Positions 9,313-18,484 of a stretch of DNA of 64,000 nucleotides are shown piece by piece; the stretch's first letter is position 1, and each line of letters begins with the position of its first letter. Location of the stretch: assembly GCA_965242895.1 (NCBI GenBank), contig OZ251507.1:310001-374000 (forward strand). Reading direction: 5' to 3'. The translations under genes and the position numbers were made by a program. Origin of the DNA: CATQHL01 sp965242895 (GTDB lineage: Bacteria; Actinomycetota; Acidimicrobiia; Acidimicrobiales; CATQHL01). The notes beneath the pieces were generated by a model. It worked only from the letters and a program-made list of their open reading frames with translations, searched no databases and was not told the origin of the DNA.

Positions 9313-9375
9313 GCCCTAGCCTCCGCTAGGCGTCGAGGGCGGGCGTGAGAAGCGTGAGAAAGAACGGCAGCCCCC

Positions 9376-10806
9376 TCAGAACGTCTGCTCCACGAAGCGT
9401 TCTAGTTGACGGAGCGTTCGCACTTCGTGCACCCCGTCGCAGTGAGGCAGGTACTCCCGCATCACCGAATCGCCCGTGTCCCAGTAAGAGCGCGGCTCTG
9501 GGTTCAGCCAGAACACCCTGCGCGCCTTGCCGTGCACCTTCTCCAACACCCACGAGCCAGAGGCGTGATAGTTGCTGCGGGCGTCGCCTAGGACGAGCAC
9601 CGACGTCCGCGAGCCGACGGATTGCTCATACTTTTCCCAGAAAACGCCCAGAGCGTGTCCGTAGTCGGAATGTCCGTCCAACCACACCACGTCGGCCTCC
9701 GTGTTGACTCGGCGGATGGCGTCTGTTATCTCGTCGCTTCGTTCGAAGAGGTGCGACACCTCATCGAGGCCGTCGATGAACACAAACGACCGCACCTTAG
9801 AAAAGTGGCTGTTCACGGCGTACATGAGATGCAGCGTAAAACGGGCAAAGGCCGCCACCGACCCGCTGATATCCGCGATGATCACCATCTCTGGCCTAGA
9901 CGGTCTAGGGCGGCGGAACTTTGGTTCGACCGGCACCCCCCCGTAGCTGAGAGAATCCCTGAAAGTGCGTCGGTAATCCAACGCCCCGCGGCTGCGGCTC
10001 CTGCGCTTTCGGGCGAGTTTGGCGGCAAGCCTGCGGGTCAGCGGCGTCACCGCCCGCCTGATTTGCTCGAGGTCATCGCCGCCAGCGTGCATGAACTCCA
10101 CGTCCTCAGGCAGCGGCTTGCTGAGCGTTGTCGACATGGTCTCATACCCTCGGTCGGCCACCAGTCGGCGTCGGATCTCGGCTTCCACCTCCTGTCGCAG
10201 GCGTTCAACCCGATCTTGAAGTTCGACCCGCTTCAACCTCTCCTCCAGCGGAGTTGCCTCCCCCTGCTCGGCGAGCAGACGCTCGACGAGTTCCTCCAAG
10301 CCCAGGTTGCGGAGAGTCCGGTAGAGATAGTAGGTGCCGCTCACGGGTCTTCCAGGCTCCATGCCGGCGTAACGCTGCACGGCCCGCCTAGCGACGGCGG
10401 CAAGGCTTCCTGCGCCGCCTTCGGTCAAGGCAGCCATCAGCATCAGCGCAAGTTCCTCTTCGCTGAGGCGCTCCCCTCCCGAAGCAGGCGGCGCGTCAGG
10501 GTCCAGGATGTAGGCAGGGTCGAGTTCGTCCGGCCAAGCGCCGTCGGAAGCCTCGTACTCGACGCCTCTGAGCGAGAAGTAAACGTCGAAAAGGGTCTCG
10601 AACGTGGGCCAGTGGAAGCGGTTCTTGACCAGCGCAGCGCCGAGAGCAAACTTCAGCTCATCCCTGTCGGAGAGATCCACGCAGCGAACGGCTTCCAAGG
10701 CATCTATGCGTTCGGTGAGGCTGACCGGCAGACCTGCCCGCCGCAGCACCCCTGCAAAGTCGAGGAGCAGACCCAGGAGCGGCGGGGTTTCCGCCGACGT
10801 TGTCAT
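9376..10806 (-). CDS. VWA domain protein, CoxE-like
   Basis: Cytosolic von Willebrand factor A protein of the CoxE-like family, 476 residues. The N-terminal half is helical. A basic linker (AAKLARKRRSRSRG) precedes the VWA fold with the MIDAS motif DISGS at 312-316, a second-site Thr/Asp region (FIDGLDEV) and ARSNYHASGSW near the end. It is coupled to the MoxR-type ATPase upstream by an ATGA overlap (10803-10806). Such MoxR-VWA pairs act as chaperones that insert cofactors or remodel protein complexes. The client here is not evident, since no cox or other metalloenzyme genes are adjacent. Confidence 0.85.
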   Translation of the reverse strand: MTTSAETPPLLGLLLDFAGVLRRAGLPVSLTERIDALEAVRCVDLSDRDELKFALGAALVKNRFHWPTFETLFDVYFSLRGVEYEASDGAWPDELDPAYILDPDAPPASGGERLSEEELALMLMAALTEGGAGSLAAVARRAVQRYAGMEPGRPVSGTYYLYRTLRNLGLEELVERLLAEQGEATPLEERLKRVELQDRVERLRQEVEAEIRRRLVADRGYETMSTTLSKPLPEDVEFMHAGGDDLEQIRRAVTPLTRRLAAKLARKRRSRSRGALDYRRTFRDSLSYGGVPVEPKFRRPRPSRPEMVIIADISGSVAAFARFTLHLMYAVNSHFSKVRSFVFIDGLDEVSHLFERSDEITDAIRRVNTEADVVWLDGHSDYGHALGVFWEKYEQSVGSRTSVLVLGDARSNYHASGSWVLEKVHGKARRVFWLNPEPRSYWDTGDSVMREYLPHCDGVHEVRTLRQLERFVEQTF

Positions 10807-11690
10807 CCGGCCGTCCGCAGAGCGGGGGCAACGGCCAGTTCCTTGTGAGCCTTTTCGATGTCGCTGCGGTGTTTCAGCAGAACGTGGAGGGTCTCGGAGA
10901 GAACTTCGGAGTCGACGTAGTCAGCCCCCAGCAGCACCAGGGTACGAGCCCAGTCCAGCGTCTCTGAGATCGACGGCGACTTTTTCAGATCCAGATTTCG
11001 CACGGCACTAACCACCCGCGCCACTTCGCCTGCCAGGTCATCGGAGATGCTAGGCACCTTGGCGAGCATGATTTCCCGCTCCCGTTCCATCTCCGGATAA
11101 TCGATGTAGAGGTAGAGGCAGCGGCGCTTGAGAGCCTCGGAGAGTTCCCTAGTGCTGTTAGAGGTCAGGAACACCGCGGGTATCTGCTCGGATTGAACCG
11201 TCCCCAGTTCAGGTATGGAGACCTGATACTCGCTGAGCACCTCCAGCAGCAAGGCTTCGGTCTCAACCTCCATGCGGTCCACCTCGTCAACCAGCAGCAC
11301 CACCGGCTCGCTCGCACGAATGGCCTCCAAGAGAGGGCGGGTGAGCAGGAACTCCTCTGAGAAGATGTCCTCCTCGAGGTCCTCCCAAGAACGCTCCTCG
11401 CCCTGCTCGGCCTGAATGCGTAAAAGTTGCTTCTTGTAGTTCCACTCGTACAGCGCCTTGCTCTCGTCTAACCCTTCGTAGCACTGCAGGCGGATGAGCC
11501 GAGCGCCGCATATCTCGGCCACGCTCTTGGCCAGCTGCGTCTTGCCGGTACCGGCCGGCCCCTCCACCAGCACGGGCTTACCTAGGCAGTCGGCGAGGTG
11601 CACGACACCTGCGACGCGGGCGTCGGCCAAGTAACTGACCTCGGCGAGGGCGCGCCGAACCTCCGCTGCGTCTGCGAAACGCCTTCTCAT
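10803..11690 (-). CDS. MoxR-family AAA+ ATPase
   Basis: AAA+ ATPase of 295 residues with Walker A EGPAGTGKT at about 43-51, Walker B VVLLVDEVDRME at 130-141 and sensor-1 FLTSNSTRELS with a downstream arginine-rich stretch (EALKRRC). The start is ATG at 11690. The stop overlaps the ATG of the VWA partner, so the two are translated together and probably form one ATP-driven chaperone. It lies 11 nt downstream of proA, so co-transcription is likely although the functions look unrelated. Confidence 0.9.
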   Translation of the reverse strand: MRRRFADAAEVRRALAEVSYLADARVAGVVHLADCLGKPVLVEGPAGTGKTQLAKSVAEICGARLIRLQCYEGLDESKALYEWNYKKQLLRIQAEQGEERSWEDLEEDIFSEEFLLTRPLLEAIRASEPVVLLVDEVDRMEVETEALLLEVLSEYQVSIPELGTVQSEQIPAVFLTSNSTRELSEALKRRCLYLYIDYPEMEREREIMLAKVPSISDDLAGEVARVVSAVRNLDLKKSPSISETLDWARTLVLLGADYVDSEVLSETLHVLLKHRSDIEKAHKELAVAPALRTAG

Positions 11691-11701
11691 CCAGACCCGG
11701 G

Positions 11702-13069
11702 TCAGTTTCTTACGTGACCGTTGCCGCGAATTACGTTCTTTACCGCCGTGAGATGCACCAGCCCCATCGGGCCGCGCACATGCAGCTTCTGAGTGCTGAT
11801 CCCTATCTCTGCGCCGTAGCCCATCTCCTCGCCGTCCACGAAACGACTCGAGGCGTTGACCAGAACGCAGGCGGCGTCTACCTCTCGGCAGAAGCGCTCC
11901 GCCGACTGACCTCCCGACGTGACGATGACCTCGGAATGTCCCGTCCCGTAGCGGTTTATGTGGGCGATGGCCTCATCTAGGGAATCCACTACCCGCACGG
12001 AGAGCTTGTAGTCGAGGTACTCGGCGGCGAAGTCGTCTTCGGTTGCGGCGCCCATTTCTCCTCCGCCGCCAGCGAGCGCCAAGGTCTGCGCCCGGTGGTC
12101 GCCCACAAAGACGACTGATGGCATAGCGCTCATCACCGACGGCAGGAACTCCGCAGCAATCCCTGAGTGAAGCACCAAGGATTCGGTTGCGTTGCAGACG
12201 GAAGGGCGCTGCGTCTTGCCGTTCACGACGATGGCGGCCGCCATCTCCAGGTCGGCTTCGACGTCCACGTAGACGTGGCAATTGCCGTCCCCGTCGAGGA
12301 TGTAGGGCACGGTGGCGTTCTCCCTGATAGTGGCTATGAGAGCCGGACCGCCGCGAGGTATCAGGCAGTCCAGAAGGCCGTCGAGCTTCATCATCTCCAC
12401 CCCGGCCTGCCGACTGGGATCGTCTAGGAAAATCAGGGCGTCGCGCGGTATACCCGCCGACTCATAGGCGCCGTGCAGCGCTGAGACGATGGCCGAATTG
12501 GAGTGCAGGGCGGCCGACGAGCCGCGCAAGAAGGCTGCGTTGGAAGACTTGAGGCAGAGACCGGCGGCGTCGCTGGTTACGTTCGGACGGCTTTCATAGA
12601 CGATTCCGACGACGCCTAGGGGAACGCGCACCAACTCCACAGAAAGTCCGTTGGGGCGCTCGAAACGGCGGACGACTTCACCCACCGGATCGTCAAGTTC
12701 GGTCAGTTGCCGAAGGCCGTCGGCCATGCCGGCGATGCGCTCCGGCGTGAGACGCAGCCGGTCCAGCAAAGCGGGGGAAATGCCAGCCTCCTTGGCCGCC
12801 GAGACGTCCACCTCATTGGCTTCTAGCAGGACTTCCTGCCGCTCCAAGAGCGCTTCAGCGCCGGCAAGCAGGGCGTCGTCCTTCTGAGCCGTAGAAGCGA
12901 GCGCCAGCACAGGAGCCGCTTCCTTGGCGCGCCTCCCTAACGCCTCGACCATTCCCCTGACGTCTCCCCGGACGTCTTCGGACGTCACTTCGTCTGCACT
13001 TTCCGCACTTTCTGCACCTTCCGCACTTTCCGCCCCGCGCACGAGCCGAATTCTACAACCGAGCGGCAT
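11702..13069 (-). CDS. proA: Glutamate-5-semialdehyde dehydrogenase (gamma-glutamyl phosphate reductase)
   Basis: NADPH-dependent second step of proline synthesis, reducing gamma-glutamyl phosphate. Family motifs include GVVGIVYESRPNVTSDAAGL, the catalytic cysteine in RPSVCNATESL, and the C-terminal TGHSEVIVT and FVDGEEMGYGAEIGISTQK. The first 39 residues (GAESAEGAESAESADE region) are a low-complexity repeat not typical of ProA. A start at the ATG of codon 40 (12952), behind GGGGAG, is a realistic alternative. Its partner proB is about 8.4 kb away rather than adjacent. Confidence 0.95.
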   Translation of the reverse strand: MPLGCRIRLVRGAESAEGAESAESADEVTSEDVRGDVRGMVEALGRRAKEAAPVLALASTAQKDDALLAGAEALLERQEVLLEANEVDVSAAKEAGISPALLDRLRLTPERIAGMADGLRQLTELDDPVGEVVRRFERPNGLSVELVRVPLGVVGIVYESRPNVTSDAAGLCLKSSNAAFLRGSSAALHSNSAIVSALHGAYESAGIPRDALIFLDDPSRQAGVEMMKLDGLLDCLIPRGGPALIATIRENATVPYILDGDGNCHVYVDVEADLEMAAAIVVNGKTQRPSVCNATESLVLHSGIAAEFLPSVMSAMPSVVFVGDHRAQTLALAGGGGEMGAATEDDFAAEYLDYKLSVRVVDSLDEAIAHINRYGTGHSEVIVTSGGQSAERFCREVDAACVLVNASSRFVDGEEMGYGAEIGISTQKLHVRGPMGLVHLTAVKNVIRGNGHVRN

Positions 13070-13270
13070 CTCAGCCGAGCCGCCAGTCCGCCGCCGGTCG
13101 TCAGCGCTGTCAGCGCTTCCTCAGCGCTCCGAAGCAGGCGGCCGATATCTCCAGCAGGCGCAACCGAACCCTACGGGGGGCGTTTCCTAAACTGGCCTCA
13201 TAGCCCAGACACCCCCAGGTGCGAATGACAGCGGCCGCCGGCGCGAACCGGAACGCAGAACAGCACGCCT

Positions 13271-14947
13271 ATGAACCATCCCGCCCCCGGAGACGGTTTC
13301 AGCTCACGACGCCGACTGAGCGGAAGACGCGCCAAGCTGGTCGGCGCCGGCATCATCATCTCCCGCTTCACCGGCCTGATAAGGGAAATCCTGCTAGGAG
13401 CGTTCCTAGGCACCCGAGCGGGAGCAGACGCTTTCGGTGCGGCGCTGCGCATCCCCAAGATGCTTCAGAATCTGCTGGGCGAAGGCGCCCTCTCCGCCTC
13501 ATTCATCCCGGTCTACTCGCAAGTCCTGCAGGAAGGCGACGAGGAGAGAGCAGGCCGCCTAGCCGGCGCCACAGCAGGGCTTCTAGCGGCGGTCACCGGC
13601 GGCATGGTGCTGCTGGGGATACTGCTGGCCGGCCCGCTCACGAGGATCGTGGCTCCGGGCTTCGACGGTCAGAGGGCGGAACTCACCACATACCTGCTGC
13701 GGATCATGGTGGGCGGGGTGGGTTTCATAGTCCTGGCGGCGTGGTGTCTCGGAGTGCTGAACGCCCACCGGCGCTTTTTCCTCTCCTATGTGGCTCCTGC
13801 CCTGTGGAACCTGGCGATCATCACCGCCCTGGTCGGAGCCGGCATAGCCGACATGAGCGAGACGGACATAGCCAGCGCAGCCGCCTGGGGAGTGCTGATA
13901 GGCGGCGGACTGCAGTTTGCGATACAACTCCCCTCTGTGCTGGCGCTGGTTCCCAGGCTGCGCCTCAGCTTCAATCTGCGTATGCGGGCCGTGCGAGAAG
14001 TGCTGAGACGCTTCTGGCCGGCCGTGGCCGGACGCGGCGTCGTGACCCTCTCCGCCTACCTAGACGTCATACTCGCTTCCCTGCTAGCGACCGGCGCCGT
14101 GGCCTTCCTAGACCGCGCCCAGGTGCTCTATCTGCTCCCTATCAGCGTGTTCGCCATCTCCGTGGCCGCCGCCGACCTGCCGGAGATGTCTCGCGAGCAG
14201 CGCAGCAGGGAGATGCTCACCGAACGTCTGCTGGTGGGCGGCGCGAGGGTGACGTTCTTCCTCGTTTTCTTCCTGATCGCCTTCACTCTGATGGGGCGAC
14301 CGCTGGTAGCCGCCCTCTACGAGCGGGTCAACTTCACCTCGGAGGACACCTACGCGGTCTGGCTGGTTCTGGCCGCTTACAGCCTGGGCATAGTGGCGGC
14401 GGGACTTTCTCGCCTGCTGCAGAACACCTGCTACGCGGCGGGCGACGTGAAGAACCCTGCACGCATAGCCGCTGGCAGACTGCTGATGGCGGCGGGAGGC
14501 GGCTTCTTGCTAATGCTTCAGCTGGATCGACTGGGGATCATCAACGGAGCGATCTTCCGCCTGGAGAACGTCCCAGCCATATGGCTGCTGGATGCGGACG
14601 TTAGGGGGGGAAGCGACATCAGGCGCCTCGGCGCCGTCGGACTGGCGCTGGGCGCAGCGGTGGCGTCGTGGATGGAGTTCGGTCTGCTCCGCCGCCTAGT
14701 TCACCGGCAACTAGGCATCCGCGCCCCATTCGGCAGGTTCGCACGGCAGCTGCTGCCCGCCGCAGCGGCCGCCGTCGTGGTCGGCTTGGTGATGCTCCGG
14801 CTGCTTGGAGGAGCCCACGCACTTCTGGCCGCCCCTCTGTCCTTGGCTGCGGTCGGGATCGTCTACCTCCTAGCAGCCAGCGCCGGAGGGCATCCAGCGG
14901 CGCGCGACCTGCTTCGGCCGGTCGGTCGGCGCATCTGGGGCAGATAG
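13271..14947 (+). CDS. murJ: Lipid II flippase MurJ
   Basis: MVN/MATE-like integral membrane protein that flips lipid II across the cytoplasmic membrane for peptidoglycan synthesis. The 558 residues show about 14 hydrophobic segments and the MurJ N-terminal signature (SRFTGLIREILLGAFLG, then DAFGAALRIPKMLQNLLGEG, SASFIPVY). The usual large C-terminal pseudokinase extension of mycobacterial MviN is missing; the protein ends shortly after the last helix. It is divergent from proA across a 200-bp spacer (13070-13270) in which I see no clear promoter. ATG start with only a weak Shine-Dalgarno sequence. Confidence 0.93.
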   Translation: MNHPAPGDGFSSRRRLSGRRAKLVGAGIIISRFTGLIREILLGAFLGTRAGADAFGAALRIPKMLQNLLGEGALSASFIPVYSQVLQEGDEERAGRLAGATAGLLAAVTGGMVLLGILLAGPLTRIVAPGFDGQRAELTTYLLRIMVGGVGFIVLAAWCLGVLNAHRRFFLSYVAPALWNLAIITALVGAGIADMSETDIASAAAWGVLIGGGLQFAIQLPSVLALVPRLRLSFNLRMRAVREVLRRFWPAVAGRGVVTLSAYLDVILASLLATGAVAFLDRAQVLYLLPISVFAISVAAADLPEMSREQRSREMLTERLLVGGARVTFFLVFFLIAFTLMGRPLVAALYERVNFTSEDTYAVWLVLAAYSLGIVAAGLSRLLQNTCYAAGDVKNPARIAAGRLLMAAGGGFLLMLQLDRLGIINGAIFRLENVPAIWLLDADVRGGSDIRRLGAVGLALGAAVASWMEFGLLRRLVHRQLGIRAPFGRFARQLLPAAAAAVVVGLVMLRLLGGAHALLAAPLSLAAVGIVYLLAASAGGHPAARDLLRPVGRRIWGR

Positions 14948-15011
14948 AGCGCCCAAGCAGTTCGAAGCCCGAAGCCCGACCCAGCCGCCTCCAGACTGCC
15001 GACGCCTGCCA

Positions 15012-15023
15012 CCCCCCCCCCCC
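15012..15023. repeat. 12-nt C homopolymer in the murJ/cinA spacer
   Basis: Run of twelve C residues in the convergent spacer after murJ, just before the GC-rich hairpin. It is non-coding. It is of note because a second, longer homopolymer of the same base lies inside hsdM. Confidence 0.9.
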
Positions 15024-15040
15024 GCGGCCCCCGTGGCATC

Positions 15041-15061
15041 CCGGGGCGGCGGCAGCCCCGG
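15041..15061. terminator. GC hairpin between convergent murJ and cinA
   Basis: Perfect 7-bp stem CCGGGGC/GCCCCGG with a 7-nt loop, placed 4 nt before the cinA stop codon. It lacks a T run. Its position suggests a shared terminator for the two converging genes. Confidence 0.35.
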
Positions 15062-15065
15062 CCCG

Positions 15066-16328
15066 TTATTGCCAGGGAACGGGATCGCCGTCTAAGTGCA
15101 GCAGGCGAAGACGCAGGAAGTTCAAGGCGGTGATCGCAGCGAACTGCCGTGTTCGCTCCCTGTCGAAGGGGAAAACCACCCGCCGAGCCTGCGCGGCGCC
15201 TTCGACAACAGTCGACATCCAGACGGTGCCCGGCTTCTCCCCGTCGGCGGACGCCGGGCCGGCCACCCCGCTCACCGCTACAGAACAGTCCGCCCCCATG
15301 AGTCGGCAAACTCCCTCCGCCATAGCGCGAACCGCCGCTTCGGAGACCACAGGCCCGTCGGGCACCCCCAGCATCCTCCGCTTGACCTCCCCAGCGTAGG
15401 ACACCACAGAACCACAGAACACCTCGCTGGCGCCCGGCACAGACACTAAGCGGGAAGCGATCATCCCCCCCGTCACGGACTCCGCCGCAGCCAAGGTGTA
15501 GCCGCTCCGCCGGCAGAGATCCAGCACAACGGACTCCATGGTCTCCTCACCCACCCCAAACACCAGGTGATCGCCGATGGCCGCACGAACGGCGGCCTCT
15601 TCCGCGTCGAGGACTGCCGAGGCCTCTTCCTCCGTCGGTGACTTGGTGGTCAGACGCACCTTGAGACCCTCGGCGCCGGAAGCCAAGAACGCCAGCGTCG
15701 CAGAGCGGCTCTCGTCGAGGCGCCGGACGACCCCGTCGAGTTTCTCCGCTAGGCCAGACTCCGACTCGCCCCAAGTTCGAAGAGTGCGGCTGACTATCAC
15801 GCCGCCCCCGCCGGATCGGCGCCGCAAGTCGTCGACGATCCAGTTGCTGAACATCTCCTTCATCTCCCAGGGAACGCCAGGCACTGCGTAGATGACCTTG
15901 CCGTCCACCGGACAGACGAGCCCAGGCGCCGTCCCTGGCAGAATCGGGATGACTTGGGCGCCCTCGGGTACGTCCGCCTGGCGGAGGTTGTTCTCCGGCA
16001 TGGCTCTCCTCCGCCCCACGAAAACCCTCCGGATGCGCTCCACCTGATCCGCACTGCGGCGAAGAGGAACGCCCATGACCGCTGCGACCGCCTCGCGGGT
16101 GATGTCGTCCGGGGTCGGGCCAAGCCCGCCGCAGACCAGCACGGCATCGCTGCGCCCCAGGGCGGTTCGAAGCGCAGCGCAGATGCGCTCCAGATTGTCG
16201 CCTACCTTGCACTGGTAATAGGTGTCGATCCCCAACAGAGCCAGCTGCTCACCCATCCAGGCTGAGTTCGTGTCTACGACCTGACCCAGCAGCAACTCTG
16301 TGCCGACCGCCACGACCTCACACTTCAC
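15066..16328 (-). CDS. cinA: CinA family nicotinamide-nucleotide amidohydrolase / competence-induced protein
   Basis: Two-domain CinA of 420 residues. The N-terminal MoCF-like domain begins VVAVGTELLLGQVVDTNSAW and contains VCGGLGPTPDDITREAV. The C-terminal PncC-type deamidase domain has TLAAAESVTGGMIASRL and ADCSVAVSGVAGPASADGEKP. The family recycles nicotinamide nucleotides (NMN deamidation, with ADP-ribose pyrophosphatase activity in the N domain). The start is GTG at 16328, inside the end of pgsA (11-nt overlap), so rimO-pgsA-cinA form a tightly coupled operon. Confidence 0.94.
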   Translation of the reverse strand: MKCEVVAVGTELLLGQVVDTNSAWMGEQLALLGIDTYYQCKVGDNLERICAALRTALGRSDAVLVCGGLGPTPDDITREAVAAVMGVPLRRSADQVERIRRVFVGRRRAMPENNLRQADVPEGAQVIPILPGTAPGLVCPVDGKVIYAVPGVPWEMKEMFSNWIVDDLRRRSGGGGVIVSRTLRTWGESESGLAEKLDGVVRRLDESRSATLAFLASGAEGLKVRLTTKSPTEEEASAVLDAEEAAVRAAIGDHLVFGVGEETMESVVLDLCRRSGYTLAAAESVTGGMIASRLVSVPGASEVFCGSVVSYAGEVKRRMLGVPDGPVVSEAAVRAMAEGVCRLMGADCSVAVSGVAGPASADGEKPGTVWMSTVVEGAAQARRVVFPFDRERTRQFAAITALNFLRLRLLHLDGDPVPWQ

Positions 16329-16911
16329 CTGCCGCCTCCCCTTCCCACCTGCTTCCGTCCGCGCCCGTCGCCCGAACGTCCATCAAGTACTGGAAACCCG
16401 TCAGATACGTCATCGCCGCGGCGATCCACAGGAGCAGCGGCACTATCAGCCTCACATCCACCAGCGGAGGCAGGATGGCCGCCGTCAGCGGCAGTCCCTG
16501 GACAAAGGTCTTCCACTTGGCCGTGTAACGGGCGGGCAGCACCAGTCCGCGGCGGACGATTCCGATGCGATAGACGCTGATCACCACCTCCCTGAGAGCG
16601 ATCAGCACTACGGGCGTCCAGTCGAAACGGCTCAGCGACGCAAAGCAGAACATGGCACCGAGCACCATCACCTTGTCGGCGAGCGGATCCAGAAACGCTC
16701 CGGTGCGCGTCTGGCGGCCGGATCTGCGCGCCAGGCGTCCGTCCCAGGCGTCGGACGCTCCCAAGATCATTCCCACGGCGAACCCCCACCAGGAAGCGCC
16801 AGAGCCGTCGGGCGTACTCAGAATCAGCCAAAAAAGCAGGGGAGAGACTGCGATGCGACCGACGGTCACCAGGTTGGCGGGTGTCCTGAGGCTGGAGAGG
16901 ACAGAGTTCAA
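16318..16911 (-). CDS. pgsA: CDP-diacylglycerol-glycerol-3-phosphate 3-phosphatidyltransferase
   Basis: Membrane CDP-alcohol phosphatidyltransferase that makes phosphatidylglycerol phosphate. The signature is present as DAWDGRLARRSG followed by TGAFLDPLADK, giving the D-G-A-R-G-D-D metal and nucleotide ligands, within a 197-residue protein with about five helices. The start is TTG at 16911, overlapping the rimO stop as TTGA, with GGTGAGG 8 nt upstream. Other CDP-alcohol transferases share this motif, but the rimO-pgsA-cinA order favours PgsA. Confidence 0.9.
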   Translation of the reverse strand: MNSVLSSLRTPANLVTVGRIAVSPLLFWLILSTPDGSGASWWGFAVGMILGASDAWDGRLARRSGRQTRTGAFLDPLADKVMVLGAMFCFASLSRFDWTPVVLIALREVVISVYRIGIVRRGLVLPARYTAKWKTFVQGLPLTAAILPPLVDVRLIVPLLLWIAAAMTYLTGFQYLMDVRATGADGSRWEGEAAGEV

Positions 16912-18179
16912 ACTTCCGACCTCACCGGAGAGGCGAGCAGGTCCATCCCCTCCGAGGCGACGATCTCCACCTCGTGGAACTCACCCGCCGCCAAGTTCGA
17001 AGGAACCTTGATGATCCCGTCGATCTCGGGCGCCTCTCGATAGCTCCGAGCCTTGCCCTCGCTTTCGACCAGCACCCTCGTCCGCTCCCCGATTAGACAG
17101 TCTCGAAGAGATTCCGTGATCTCGTCACAGACTTCACGCAGTTCCCCTAGACGCTCCGCCGCCAACCTGGAGGGGACTTTTCCGCCAAGTTCCGCCGAAT
17201 GGGTGCCCGCTTCCTCGGAGTAGGCGAACGTACCCACCCAATCCAGCCGATTCCGCGAGACGAATTCCAGCAACTGGTCATGGTCTTCCTCGGTCTCACC
17301 CGGGTAGCCCACAATGAAGTTCGAACGGAAGACGGCCTCCGGAGCGGCACGACGTATCTCGGCGATGCGCTCAGAGAAGCGTTCGCCGTCGCCCCACCGC
17401 CTCATGCGGCGCAGCAGAGGGCGCGACGCGTGCTGAAGCGAAAGGTCGAAATAGGGCACCCCCGTTTCCAAGATCGCCTCGGTCAGTTCGTCGGTGAGAT
17501 CTGAAGGGTAGAGATACAGAAGCCTCACCCACGGCACCCTCTCACGGGCGGCGGCGAGCAGTTCCACCAGGCGGCGGCGACCCTGGCCGCCGTCGCGCCC
17601 ATAGGAGGCCAGATCCTGGGCCACGAGCACCACTTCGGACGCTTCCAGCGCTTCGATCTCGGCGAGCACACTGTCCATCTCACGAGAACGCTGCGGGCCT
17701 CGGAAGGAAGGGATGGCGCAGTAGCCGCAGCGTCGATCGCAGCCCTCAGCTATCTTCACGTAAGCCCAGGGAGTCTGGACAGGCGGTCGGGGAAGGTTCA
17801 GCAAGTCCAGCATGGGCGGCGTCTCAGAAGAGGCCAGCAACTTCTTGCGCCGAGTCGGGAAAGAGATCGGCTGCCCAAAACCCCGCACGGCGTCCACCCC
17901 AGGACGCTCAGCCAGTTCGCCGCCTGAACGCTCCGCCATGCAGCCCGTTACCACTAGGCGCCCCCCCTTGCGCCTGCGCCGAGCCAGGGCGTCGATTGCC
18001 TCCAGAGACTCGCGCCGGGCTTCGTCAATGAACGCACACGTGTTGACCACGATCAAATCGGCTTCCTCCACCTCAGAGGCGGGTCGATGGCCGTCGGCGT
18101 GCAGAGCTCCGGTCAGCTTGTCGGAGTCGACCTGGTTCTTAGGACAACCCAGCGTCTCCAACCAGTACCGACTTGCCAC
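16908..18179 (-). CDS. rimO: Ribosomal protein S12 methylthiotransferase RimO
   Basis: Radical-SAM methylthiotransferase that modifies an aspartate of ribosomal protein S12. It has an N-terminal UPF0004 domain (YWLETLGCPKNQVDSDKL, VVNTCAFIDEARRESLEAI, VTGCMAER, three cluster cysteines), a radical-SAM core with CDRRCGYCAIPSFRGPQRSR, and a C-terminal TRAM domain. The frame is open upstream to a GTG at 18317, but that 46-residue leader is Arg/Ser-rich and unlike the family. I prefer the GTG at 18179, which places the first cluster cysteine 12 residues in. Its stop overlaps the pgsA start as TTGA. Confidence 0.93.
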   Translation of the reverse strand: MASRYWLETLGCPKNQVDSDKLTGALHADGHRPASEVEEADLIVVNTCAFIDEARRESLEAIDALARRRRKGGRLVVTGCMAERSGGELAERPGVDAVRGFGQPISFPTRRKKLLASSETPPMLDLLNLPRPPVQTPWAYVKIAEGCDRRCGYCAIPSFRGPQRSREMDSVLAEIEALEASEVVLVAQDLASYGRDGGQGRRRLVELLAAARERVPWVRLLYLYPSDLTDELTEAILETGVPYFDLSLQHASRPLLRRMRRWGDGERFSERIAEIRRAAPEAVFRSNFIVGYPGETEEDHDQLLEFVSRNRLDWVGTFAYSEEAGTHSAELGGKVPSRLAAERLGELREVCDEITESLRDCLIGERTRVLVESEGKARSYREAPEIDGIIKVPSNLAAGEFHEVEIVASEGMDLLASPVRSEV

Positions 18180-18416
18180 GACCTCAGAGCGTACAGAACC
18201 GGAGCGCCGACGATAAGAACGAACCTCCGCCCGCCGCCCGACCGACCGATACCCCGTTCGGCAGCGAAGCCTCCTCCCTCTGGCGCAGCATTCCGATGCC
18301 GACCTTAAACAACCCACGTCGCAGCAAGCCTGTAGCCTGTCCTTGGGATGTTTTCAGAGAAAGTATGCGGGCCGTTCTTCGCCGAAACGCCGCTTAGCCG
18401 CTGCAACGCCGCACCG

Positions 18417-18440
18417 CTGAGTCATCCGCTGAGTCATCCG
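18417..18440. repeat. 12-bp tandem duplication upstream of the NfeD-like gene
   Basis: Two exact copies of CTGAGTCATCCG followed by a partial third (TCGGGTCAT), in the rimO/NfeD-like divergent spacer (18318-18484). It resembles other short tandem duplications in this window. Confidence 0.8.
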
Positions 18441-18484
18441 TCGGGTCATGTCTGGAAAACCGAAGCCAAAAAAGGTACCCCGAA

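Noticed and set aside
9622..10848. 408-codon plus-strand open frame opposite the VWA gene
   Set aside because: It is a GC-driven shadow of the coupled VWA/MoxR genes; its His/Arg/Pro-rich product matches nothing, while the minus strand carries clear motifs.
13219..14604. 461-codon plus-strand frame overlapping murJ
   Set aside because: Arg/Gly/Ser/Pro-rich out-of-frame reading of murJ, with none of the expected hydrophobic segments.
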